Assembly (NCBI GenBank): GCA_903854305.1 | Contig: CAINWC010000254.1 | Location: 1-23,527, forward strand | DNA length: 23,527 nt | DNA from: an uncultured Pseudomonadota bacterium | GTDB taxonomy: Bacteria; Pseudomonadota; Gammaproteobacteria; Burkholderiales; Methylophilaceae | Direction: 5' to 3' | Shown here: piece by piece, positions 14,533 through 21,277 of the stretch | How positions within the stretch are numbered: the first letter of the stretch is position 1 | Layout of the letters: each line of letters starts with the position of its first letter | Notes under the pieces: model-generated | The model's input: only the letters and a program-made list of their open reading frames with translations | Told to the model about the DNA's origin: nothing | The model's database searches: none | Made by a program: the position numbers and the translations under genes

Positions 14533-16149
14533 TTATTGCGCTTGCTCAATATCTTTATGAATACCCGCTAAAGTTCGCAAATAAGGCTTATTATTTTTGA
14601 TTGGGATAGGCAAGTCTTTGAGTGCGGTAAGCGCGTCACTACGCTGCGAAAACGCGCCGTACAAAATGACGGTATACATTTCACCATTCTGTTTTTTACG
14701 GTATAGATAGATATTATCGACCTCTAACTGCTGACTAATTTTATCCAGCTCAGCTTTTAATTGAGCATCTTTGCCCTGCCCCCCGCTAATGCTTCCGTCG
14801 GAAGGCATTGATTTAATTTGCAGTGTGATGGTGTCAGGTCGGCCATTTAACAACCAGCTTTTGGTCACCTCTAAACGCTTATCCACTAAATTTCGCTGCG
14901 TATCAACGGGTGTACTAGTGGCTTTTTCAACAATAGCTTTCTGAGCGAGTACCGCAATAACGATAGGTGCTATAGGCGTAATGACTGGCGCACTGGCGGT
15001 GATTGCCGAAGCAATTGGCTTGGTTGATTTTTGCGCATCCAAAGCTTTTGCCGTTACAGGCGCTGTGTTTACGTTCGTAACAACGACGGTTGGTTTTGCA
15101 AGGTTAACGGCTTCCGTTTGCTTCTCGGCAGCCTGTACACCCACCGCTTGCGCTTCGCCAGTATTGACTGCAACAGGTTCAACTAATATCGACTGTGCCT
15201 TAACGGCTTGTATGACCGCCACATGAGTGAACGGTTTAGATTGCTGTGATTTTTGCCACCACATATAAGCCAAAAAAGTGGCTAAGCAGGCAATGAGCAA
15301 TATCGCCCACAAAAAATATTGTTTGTAGTTAGTATTTCTACGGCCAAACTCGCTGTCTTGTATGGCGGCTTTTACATGTTTGGGCGTTACCTGATATACA
15401 TTCTCGGCAAATGCGGCCAGTAAGGACTTGTCGGCCAAAATATTGACACGCCGCACCAAGCCTTCTGCTGAAATGGATAGTTTTTTTACAGCGGCATCGG
15501 TAAATAAATGTGGCCCATGATACCCAGCGGCGCGTAAACGTAATATTAAATACTCGCCAATATCCTTGGTTTTCAATGGCTCTAAATGAAAGCTATGCGT
15601 AATGCGCTCACGCAGTTGGCGAATATGCGCTTGACTCAAATTAACATCAAGTTCGGGCTGACCAAACAACACGATTTGCAACAGTTTATCTTGCTTGGTT
15701 TCCAGATTTGAAAGTAGTCTGATTTCTTCTAGCGTCGCCAGTGGCATGCCCTGCGCTTCTTCTACAAAAATCACCACTTGCCGACCTTCGGCATGGCGAT
15801 TGAGTAAGTGCGCCTGTAATTCCTGCATGACTTTTAGGCGATCTGCATTTTTTGGCAACTTGAGTTGCAACTCAAAAGCAATGGCGTGCAAGACATCTTC
15901 CGGCGCTACACTTGGGTTAGCGAGATAAATACTTTCGATTTTTTCAGGCAATATGGTTTGCAGCATGCGGCACAGCATGGTTTTACCGCTACCGACCTCA
16001 CCTACCACCTTAATAATACCCTCGCCATTGGTAATAGCGTACACCAGTGCATCAAGCACCGCGCCGCGATTACCGCCCGAAAAGAAAAAATCCGTATTCG
16101 GGGTGATTTTGAATGGCGGCTCTTTTAAGCCGAAGTGTGGGTAATACAA
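14533..16149 (-). CDS. MshM/ExeA-like AAA ATPase with C-terminal SPOR-like domain
   Basis: A 538-residue protein. It opens MYYPHFGLKEPPFKITP, the hallmark of ExeA/GspA/MshM ATPases, followed by Walker A GEVGSGKT (50-57) and a Walker B region VVIFVEEAQ (about 125-133), where Glu replaces the usual Asp. One membrane helix at about 278-297 separates this from an Ala/Val/Thr-rich periplasmic linker. The C-terminus (about 465-530) contains YTVILYGAFSQRSDALTAL, which looks like a SPOR peptidoglycan-binding domain. ExeA-type proteins help a secretin pass the cell wall. The start is TTG: no ATG or GTG lies between an upstream in-frame stop and this codon, and the conserved N-terminus begins exactly there. 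It sits 61 bases after the response regulator. Confidence 0.85.
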   Translation of the reverse strand: MYYPHFGLKEPPFKITPNTDFFFSGGNRGAVLDALVYAITNGEGIIKVVGEVGSGKTMLCRMLQTILPEKIESIYLANPSVAPEDVLHAIAFELQLKLPKNADRLKVMQELQAHLLNRHAEGRQVVIFVEEAQGMPLATLEEIRLLSNLETKQDKLLQIVLFGQPELDVNLSQAHIRQLRERITHSFHLEPLKTKDIGEYLILRLRAAGYHGPHLFTDAAVKKLSISAEGLVRRVNILADKSLLAAFAENVYQVTPKHVKAAIQDSEFGRRNTNYKQYFLWAILLIACLATFLAYMWWQKSQQSKPFTHVAVIQAVKAQSILVEPVAVNTGEAQAVGVQAAEKQTEAVNLAKPTVVVTNVNTAPVTAKALDAQKSTKPIASAITASAPVITPIAPIVIAVLAQKAIVEKATSTPVDTQRNLVDKRLEVTKSWLLNGRPDTITLQIKSMPSDGSISGGQGKDAQLKAELDKISQQLEVDNIYLYRKKQNGEMYTVILYGAFSQRSDALTALKDLPIPIKNNKPYLRTLAGIHKDIEQAQ

Positions 16150-16210
16150 ATTTTTTCCGTTAGTCTTGTTGGGGGCGATATTCCTAGGACGATACTATTG
16201 GTGCAATCGC

Positions 16211-17635
16211 CTATTTTTCTTCTTGCGTGCTCATGCGGTTATACAACGTTGTACGATTTACACTGAGCAATTTTGCAGCTTGGCTTAAATTGCCGTGCGT
16301 CATTTGCATGGCGGCCTCAATGTAGGCTTTTTCCCAAGTTTTAAGTACGGCATCTAAGCTCACATTAGCTTGGCGCTGTAAATGACGCTGCGCTTGCGCT
16401 GTCATTCCGGCTTCATCATTAAAGCTTAACGGCTCATTGCTTGGCTCTGGTTCAGATAAATCAAACTCAGCAACAAGTTCTTTGGCGTTTAGTGTTTTAC
16501 CTGCATATTTTGCAATCAACCGAATGACAATATTTCTAAGTTCACGCACATTGCCAGGAAACGTATAATCTAACCAGCGTGCCAGCGCCGTTGCATCTAA
16601 CGCAAACGGTACCCGCCCAATCTGATTGGCATAAAACGCGATAAAATGCTCACGTAATAAATGTTTGTCTTCACCAAGATCTCTAAGTGGCGGTACATGT
16701 ACGGCAAATACACTCAAGCGATGATATAAGTCTGACCTAAACTTGCCAGCCCGTACTTCAACACGTAAATCACGGTTGGTCGCCGCAACGATGCGCGCTA
16801 AACTTTTACGCGTTTGCGTTTCGCCGATGCGTTGGTACTCACCATTTTCTAACACGCGTAATAGTTTAGCCTGCAACTCTAAGGGCAACTCACCGATTTC
16901 GTCCAAAAAAAGCGTACCTTCGCCAGCATCTTCAAAATATCCAGTATGTGCTGCAATAGCGCCAGTAAATGCACCCTTTGCGTGCCCAAATAATATAGAT
17001 TCAGCCAGTAACGGAGAAATTGCCGCGCAGTTAACCGACAAGTAAGGATGCAATAAGCGCTTACTAGCGTAATGAAAGCTTCCCGCAACCAGCTCTTTGC
17101 CACTGCCGGATTCGCCTTCAATCAGCACTGGAAACGGTGAGTCGGCAAACTGGGTAATTTGCATGCGCAAGGCTTGCATAGGCAAACTATTGCCCAGTAA
17201 TCCGTCATGCTCTTGTTCAGCCATGACCTCGTTCAGCTCAACATCTTGCACTTTGAGTGCATTCAACAACATATCTTTGAGCTTATCGACATCACAAGGC
17301 TTGGCAATGAAATCAACCGCGCCTAATGACAGCGCGCGCTTCACGTTCACATCATCGCTTTGGCCAGACAAAACATGTATTTTAATCGTGGGTGAGTGCG
17401 CTAACAGCGCAGTAATCACTTTAAAACCTTCTTCAGGAGTATGTGGTGATGGAGGTAAGCCTAGGTCAACCAAGGCTAAAGCAGGCGGATGATCTAACTG
17501 CTGCAGTAAACTTTTTAGTTGTGCATGTGACTCAGCCACACTCACTTCAAAATACTTACTCAACACAAAATGCAAAGTGTCAGTGATTAATGGATCATCA
17601 TCAATAATCATTAAAACGGGACGTAATGCCGCCAT
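16211..17635 (-). CDS. NtrC-type sigma-54-dependent response regulator
   Basis: A 474-residue three-domain regulator. The receiver domain (about 1-125) has the acidic pair D12-D13, phosphoacceptor Asp57 in LVDLGLPP, and the conserved Lys in FIAKP. The AAA+ domain (about 145-375) has Walker A GESGSGKE, an intact sigma-54 contact loop GAFTGA and Walker B FLDEIGELP. A C-terminal Fis-type helix-turn-helix ends LSQAAKLLSVNRTTLYNRM. It should therefore activate sigma-54 promoters when phosphorylated. No histidine kinase is in the window. I chose the ATG at 17635, which has AGAGG at good spacing; a TTG two codons earlier would lie on top of it. It heads the pilus block and may control it, but no sigma-54 site was found here. 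Confidence 0.93.
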   Translation of the reverse strand: MAALRPVLMIIDDDPLITDTLHFVLSKYFEVSVAESHAQLKSLLQQLDHPPALALVDLGLPPSPHTPEEGFKVITALLAHSPTIKIHVLSGQSDDVNVKRALSLGAVDFIAKPCDVDKLKDMLLNALKVQDVELNEVMAEQEHDGLLGNSLPMQALRMQITQFADSPFPVLIEGESGSGKELVAGSFHYASKRLLHPYLSVNCAAISPLLAESILFGHAKGAFTGAIAAHTGYFEDAGEGTLFLDEIGELPLELQAKLLRVLENGEYQRIGETQTRKSLARIVAATNRDLRVEVRAGKFRSDLYHRLSVFAVHVPPLRDLGEDKHLLREHFIAFYANQIGRVPFALDATALARWLDYTFPGNVRELRNIVIRLIAKYAGKTLNAKELVAEFDLSEPEPSNEPLSFNDEAGMTAQAQRHLQRQANVSLDAVLKTWEKAYIEAAMQMTHGNLSQAAKLLSVNRTTLYNRMSTQEEK

Positions 17636-17685
17636 CAACAAAACCTCTACATAAAGTTATAAACAACTGCAATCAGTATCACTAT

Positions 17686-17698
17686 AGCCTGAAAGGCT
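17686..17698. repeat. Small hairpin upstream of the response regulator gene
   Basis: AGCCT-GAA-AGGCT is a perfect 5-bp stem with a three-base loop, about 50 bases upstream of the regulator's start. It could be an operator or a leader hairpin. It lacks a T-tract of terminator quality. Confidence 0.35.
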
Positions 17699-17936
17699 TT
17701 ATGTATCAATTATTTTGGGTTATGTACATTTTTAAAGCGACCTTTGCAAAATGCAGTTTAAAGTATCCGCACGCGGCATACGTAGCAGCTTCCGTCACAG
17801 ATAATGATCTTCGATAGCCATTGCGAAATGAGCAAAGTCTGCAATCAACGCATGCACTTTAATGCCACATTATCTTCATACCGCAATACGTGCCTTGAGA
17901 TTGAGTTTATTGCAATAGATTAGACGCATCTGCGCC

Positions 17937-17978
17937 TGTAAGACAAACACTGACAAGCATGCGGAAAAATGTCTTACA
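17937..17978. repeat. 9-bp inverted repeat with 24-base spacer upstream of flhD
   Basis: TGTAAGACA (17937-17945) and TGTCTTACA (17970-17978) are perfect reverse complements about 105 bases before the flhD start. On the plus strand the right arm is followed by A residues, so it is not a terminator in that direction. The arms could be two binding sites for one dimeric regulator, or a stem in the flhD leader. Confidence 0.5.
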
Positions 17979-18082
17979 AAAAATACAGACAATCTCCAAT
18001 TGGTTATTTCCTTTAAAAAGCTCAGAGTACGCCTGACGCAACAATAGAAATATTTAATAAAAACAATGAATTGGGAAATGAA

Positions 18083-18400
18083 ATGAATGTAATAGATATG
18101 ATGTCGGAAATTAAGGATGCCAACCTCAACTATTTAATGCTGGCTCAACAGTTAATTCGTGCAGATAAAGCGACTGCAATCTTCCTTTTAGGCGTCAGCA
18201 AAGAAATTGCAGACCTACTGGAGGGCTTAAGTAACTTGCAGTTAGTTAAGCTTAGTGGCACGAACATGATGCTCGCTCGATTCCGCTTTGATGATAGCGC
18301 GATACTCGGCATGCTAACCAGTTACACAAAAGACCGTTCACAAGCCCATTTACATACTGCACTTTTATTGGCTGGCCAAGCTGCTGAAGTGATGGTTTAG
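18083..18400 (+). CDS. flhD: FlhD-like flagellar master regulator subunit
   Basis: A 105-residue protein that lines up with FlhD along its length: an EIKDANLNYLMLAQQLIRAD start, KATAIFLLG, LVKLSGTNMMLARFRFDD and the HTALLLA helix. FlhD works with FlhC as a hetero-hexamer that activates class II flagellar genes. The position of E. coli Cys65, which forms an inter-subunit disulfide, is Ala here. The C-terminus is about ten residues shorter than in enterics. I chose the ATG at 18083 because GGGA (18073-18076) precedes it and homology starts there; a TTG at 18071 is in frame but has no such support. No flhC follows; the next genes are a small membrane protein and flhF. Confidence 0.88.
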   Translation: MNVIDMMSEIKDANLNYLMLAQQLIRADKATAIFLLGVSKEIADLLEGLSNLQLVKLSGTNMMLARFRFDDSAILGMLTSYTKDRSQAHLHTALLLAGQAAEVMV

Positions 18401-18418
18401 TTGATTGATACAGAGTCC

Positions 18419-18604
18419 ATGTGGCTGCTATTTAACTTATTAATACCAGCCTTACTGGTTTTAGCAGCACTTTACAAATTTTTATGCCTTGCGAAATTAA
18501 ATCTAAGCAAATTAAATCTAAACAAATTAAATTTTAGATGGTTATCGCAAAAAATATTACCCGATTTACAAAACAGACGCATTACTGGCACTACTGAAAG
18601 TTAA
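18419..18604 (+). CDS. Small single-span membrane protein of unknown function between flhD and flhF
   Basis: From the ATG at 18419 this is 61 residues; an in-frame TTG at 18401, directly after the flhD stop, would add six. Residues 2-25 form a strongly hydrophobic helix (MWLLFNLLIPALLVLAALY). A basic stretch follows with three copies of a five-residue repeat (KLNLS, KLNLN, KLNFR), then a polar tail. It ends two bases before flhF, so it is probably part of that operon. The size and layout are loosely like FliO, but I see no sequence match and do not assign that name. It may be a lineage-specific flagellar accessory protein. Confidence 0.55.
   Translation: MWLLFNLLIPALLVLAALYKFLCLAKLNLSKLNLNKLNFRWLSQKILPDLQNRRITGTTES
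18494..18538 (+). repeat. Three tandem copies of a 15-bp unit within the small membrane protein gene
   Basis: Units AAATTAAATCTAAGC, AAATTAAATCTAAAC and AAATTAAATTTTAGA follow one another at 18494-18508, 18509-18523 and 18524-18538. The first two differ at one base and the third diverges at its end. Because the unit is 15 bp, gain or loss adds or removes five residues and keeps the frame. The copies are the likely product of slippage. Confidence 0.8.
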
Positions 18605-18606
18605 GT

Positions 18607-19959
18607 ATGAATATTAGACAATTTTTTGGCAAAAACTCACGCGAAGCGCTCAATATGGTGCGTATGGCGTTGGGTGAAGATGCGGTCATTCTCTCAAACC
18701 GTGCGGTAGATGGCGGGAATAAAATCATGGCATTCAAAGAGGAGGACCTCAATGCCATGGTCGATAATGAATCCTATCGCCGCCACATAACAGGCGATGA
18801 GAGCAGTGAAACCTCCGCATTATTGTCTGTACTTAATAAAAAGGTTGAGGGATTTCATACCAACCAAGCTGAGCCTTTTAAAGCAGAGTTTGATGAACCC
18901 GTAGAAATTGTTAAACCGTCACCACCTGTTCAGGCTGCCACTAGACCTGTTCAGCCAACACCAGCGCCAATACAAGAAGTCGCCAACCAGCAGATGACAG
19001 AGATGCTGAGCGAAATGCGTAATATGCGCAGTGTGATCGAATCGCAACTCACCACGATTGCCTGGGGCAATATTCAGCAACGTGACCCAGTTAAATCTCA
19101 AATTTTAAACGCATTATTATCTGCGGGTTTTAGTGCATCCTTAGCTCGGTTGTTAGCCGAGAAGATGCCGGCTAACCTCGATGCTGAAAAAGCAATGGCT
19201 TGGATTAAATCTATCCTGAATAGAAACTTAGACACCATCGAAACTGAAACAGAAGTGCTGGATCAGGGTGGCATATTTGCCTTGATTGGGCCTACCGGTG
19301 TAGGTAAAACTACAACCACCGCCAAGCTTGCAGCACGTTATGTGATGAAGCACGGCACGCAAAACCTAGGCATCATCACCACAGATGCGTATCGTATCGG
19401 CGGTCACGAGCAACTCAGAATCTATGGCAAGATTTTAGGCGTAATGGTGCATGCGGTAAAAGATGAAGCCGATTTAAAAATTGCGCTCAACGAACTTAAA
19501 AACAAACACACGATTTTGATTGATACGGTAGGTGTAAGCCAGCGCGACCGCATGGTGGCAGAGCAAATCGCCATGCTCTCTAATAGCAACAACCGCATTA
19601 AAAAACTGTTATGCCTGAACGCAACCAGTACCGGTGAAACGCTGACAGACGTGATTAGAGCCTACAAAGGTAAAGGTTTGGATGGCTGCATTATTACCAA
19701 GCTTGATGAAGCAGCCACTATCGGTAGCGCGCTCGACGTGATTATCAGAGGCAAGCTCAAACTCTATTACGTAGCCAACGGGCAACGTGTGCCAGAAGAT
19801 ATTCACATGGCGAACAAACCGTATTTGATTCAGCATGCATTAAAGCCAAATACTACGGCCAATCAACCGTTTCAGCTTCAGCCTGAAGAGTTGCCGCTTA
19901 TCATGGGCAACGTTGCTCAGACTGCAAGTAGTAAACATGCGTCTATAGCTGCAAATTAG
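18607..19959 (+). CDS. flhF: FlhF, SRP-type GTPase for polar flagellum placement
   Basis: A 450-residue protein with the FlhF layout. The N-terminal B region (about 1-50, MNIRQFFGKNSREALNMVR) is followed by a variable Pro-rich linker (about 85-125). A small helical N domain (about 155-205) precedes the G domain with P-loop GPTGVGKTTTT (228-238), DAYRIGGHEQLR (260-271), G3 motif DTVGVSQRDR (306-315) and the TKLDEA motif near residue 360. FlhF marks the cell pole for flagellar assembly and is regulated by FlhG. All nucleotide motifs look intact. Usually flhF follows flhA; here it follows flhD and a small membrane protein. flhG starts two bases after its stop. Confidence 0.96.
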   Translation: MNIRQFFGKNSREALNMVRMALGEDAVILSNRAVDGGNKIMAFKEEDLNAMVDNESYRRHITGDESSETSALLSVLNKKVEGFHTNQAEPFKAEFDEPVEIVKPSPPVQAATRPVQPTPAPIQEVANQQMTEMLSEMRNMRSVIESQLTTIAWGNIQQRDPVKSQILNALLSAGFSASLARLLAEKMPANLDAEKAMAWIKSILNRNLDTIETETEVLDQGGIFALIGPTGVGKTTTTAKLAARYVMKHGTQNLGIITTDAYRIGGHEQLRIYGKILGVMVHAVKDEADLKIALNELKNKHTILIDTVGVSQRDRMVAEQIAMLSNSNNRIKKLLCLNATSTGETLTDVIRAYKGKGLDGCIITKLDEAATIGSALDVIIRGKLKLYYVANGQRVPEDIHMANKPYLIQHALKPNTTANQPFQLQPEELPLIMGNVAQTASSKHASIAAN

Positions 19960-19961
19960 TC

Positions 19962-20789
19962 ATGGCTGACTTTCAAAATGATCAAGCAGCTGGACTGCGC
20001 CGTATTATGGCCGCCCCAAAACCAAGAGTGGTTTCTATCATTTCGGCCTCTTCTATCTCACCTTCATCAACGCAGGACCAGCCGCGGATGATGACTAACT
20101 TAGCCGCGTCTATTCGCAGCCAAGGCTCTGAAGTGTTGATTATGCATGCCTCGCATACGTCACGCGGGGCCAGTTATGAAATGGACCAGCTACCGACGCT
20201 GTTTGATGTTGCCAACGAAACAGCTACTTTATCCGATGCCATTAAAAATACCAGCCACGGCTTATCTGTCGCTAAATTGCTGCATGAAAATCAAGTCAAA
20301 ATTCCGCTGGATAACGATGCAGGGGTTGTACTTAACGGTATATTTGATGAGTTATCGCGTCAGTATGAAATTGTATTGGTCGATGCAACCTTAAACAATG
20401 CACAATTGTTGCCATTAAAAACCCTGAATGAAAGCGAGATTTTGATCCAGCTCACACGAGACCCTGAATCCATTAAAAATGCTTATACGCTCATCAAGCA
20501 GATCTGTAGCCAATTAGGCAGACGGTCATTCGGGATTATTGTGGATGATGCAACAGAGGCGCAGGCGAAGGTTGTTTTTAAAAATATATCCGAAGTCGCA
20601 AGGCGCTTTATGCAAATTGAGCTGGAATTCTTTGGTGCGATTCCAAACGATGTGCATCTGAGTAAAGCGGCAAAGCTTGGCCGCTCGGTGGTTGATGCAT
20701 TTCCAATGGCTGCTGCCTCTACGGCTTTAAAACAGATTGCACAGCGCTTGGATTACAAGCATGATTTTGCCGCTAACATCAAACACTAG
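19962..20789 (+). CDS. flhG: FlhG/FleN-like (MinD-family) protein lacking the Walker A loop
   Basis: A 275-residue protein in the standard flhG position. The N-terminus carries DQAAGLR (7-13), the short helix known to stimulate FlhF GTPase activity. The rest follows the betaproteobacterial FlhG plan: TNLAASIRSQGSEVLIM, a VLVDATLNNAQLLPL strand, SIKNAYTLIKQI, FGAIPNDVHLSKAAKLGRSVV and VDAFP. The place where MinD-family ATPases have a Gly-rich Lys loop (about residues 28-45) reads SASSISPSSTQDQPRM, with no glycine or lysine. It probably cannot bind ATP normally. The reading frame is open and full length, so it is not obviously a pseudogene. It starts two bases after flhF with no strong ribosome binding site, suggesting coupling. 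Confidence 0.88.
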   Translation: MADFQNDQAAGLRRIMAAPKPRVVSIISASSISPSSTQDQPRMMTNLAASIRSQGSEVLIMHASHTSRGASYEMDQLPTLFDVANETATLSDAIKNTSHGLSVAKLLHENQVKIPLDNDAGVVLNGIFDELSRQYEIVLVDATLNNAQLLPLKTLNESEILIQLTRDPESIKNAYTLIKQICSQLGRRSFGIIVDDATEAQAKVVFKNISEVARRFMQIELEFFGAIPNDVHLSKAAKLGRSVVDAFPMAAASTALKQIAQRLDYKHDFAANIKH

Positions 20790-20800
20790 GACGCCGTTAT

Positions 20801-20862
20801 TTAAAGGCTGCAATCAAGTTTGACTTGATCCGGCTTCAGAGATAACAGCCTTAAAAAGTTTA
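20801..20862 (+). terminator. Nested-hairpin structure after flhG, probable terminator
   Basis: AAGGCTG (20804-20810) pairs with CAGCCTT (20846-20852). The right arm is followed by AAAAAGTTT rather than a pure T-run. Inside the loop is a second perfect hairpin, ATCAAGT-TTG-ACTTGAT (20813-20829). It lies 14 bases beyond the flhG stop. Termination is plausible, but the T-tract is weak. Confidence 0.4.
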
Positions 20863-21009
20863 AAATAATCCCCCTATATTTGCACATCAGTCTATGATGA
20901 ACCCACGTTAGTGAAGGCAATAAGCCTAACCAAACTCAGACGTCACGTGTCACTTGTATCAGCATGTGTGACCGATCATTTTAATGCTGATAATTTTAGG
21001 AGAAACACC

Positions 21010-21129
21010 ATGGCTAAAGGACAGATACGCGGTAATAAGGAAACAAAAAAACCCAAGAAGAGTAAAGATGTTGTGGTGCCATCTGGATCTATCATTCCGA
21101 TGAAATCTAGCGTGCCAGCAAAAAAGTAA
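21010..21129 (+). CDS. Small highly basic conserved protein of unknown function
   Basis: A 39-residue protein beginning MAKGQIRGNKETKKPKKSK, with about 11 Lys/Arg and only two acidic residues. I recall similar short proteins starting MAKGQ-R-N-E-KKPKK in many proteobacteria, of unknown function; the basic, Pro-containing N-terminus suggests nucleic acid binding but this is inference. TTTAGGAGAAACACC ahead of the ATG gives a strong ribosome binding site and decides the start, rather than a GTG at 20911 that would add 33 unrelated residues. It is a stand-alone gene between flhG and a strong terminator. Confidence 0.75.
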   Translation: MAKGQIRGNKETKKPKKSKDVVVPSGSIIPMKSSVPAKK

Positions 21130-21207
21130 GCATTAGCGCAAATATTGATTAAATCCCGCGAGAATATCCGTAGGGCGACTTATTGACTCAGTTGTTAAAT
21201 AAATTGC

Positions 21208-21264
21208 AAAGGCATTACCTCGCAAGTAAATGCATACTTGATGGCGTAATGCCTTTTAGTTTTT
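21208..21264. terminator. Strong nested-hairpin terminator between two convergent small genes
   Basis: AAAGGCATTAC (21208-21218) and GTAATGCCTTT (21246-21256) form a perfect 11-bp stem, followed on the plus strand by TTTTAGTTTTT. The loop contains its own 6-bp hairpin CAAGTA-AATGCA-TACTTG (21223-21240). It is a good intrinsic terminator for the 39-residue gene. It may also end the convergent 53-residue gene, though the T-tract on that side is poor. Confidence 0.7.
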
Positions 21265-21277
21265 GAAGCGACTCTAG

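Larger units (their letters stand above)
17636..18082. promoter_or_regulatory. 447-bp divergent non-coding region between the pilus regulator and flhD
   Basis: No gene is seen in this stretch. It must hold the promoters of both divergent units. Two inverted repeats stand out and are listed separately. I searched both strands by eye for sigma-54 sites (GG and GC ten bases apart) and found none. I also found no convincing vegetative -35/-10 pair with good spacing. The flhD ribosome binding site GGGA lies at 18073-18076. The length suggests a long 5' leader or several regulator sites. Confidence 0.5.

Noticed and set aside
2672..17635. Calling the locus a type II secretion system
   Set aside because: MshM-, MshN- and MshL-like genes and the MshEN ATPase fit MSHA pili better, and gspC, gspG-J and gspD-type order are absent; the pseudopilin likeness is kept only as an analogy.
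17636..17641. Response regulator starting at TTG 17641
   Set aside because: The ribosome binding site AGAGG is too close to that codon and well spaced for the ATG at 17635.
17937..17978. Intrinsic terminator for the flhD side
   Set aside because: The right arm is followed by A residues on the plus strand, and the loop is 24 bases long.
17636..18082. Sigma-54 promoter, for example the minus-strand GGCACGTATTGC near 17881-17895
   Set aside because: The GG and GC elements are 8 rather than 10 bases apart; other TTGC words in the region also fail the spacing rule.
18071..18400. Longer FlhD from a TTG at 18071
   Set aside because: The extra four residues have no homology, and GGGA at 18073-18076 fits the ATG at 18083.
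18494..18538. Possible CRISPR or iteron array
   Set aside because: Units are 15 bp, directly abutting, in coding frame, and only three in number; this is a coding tandem repeat.
20911..21009. N-terminal extension of the basic 39-residue protein from GTG 20911
   Set aside because: A strong ribosome binding site lies just before the ATG at 21010 and the family starts with MAKGQ.
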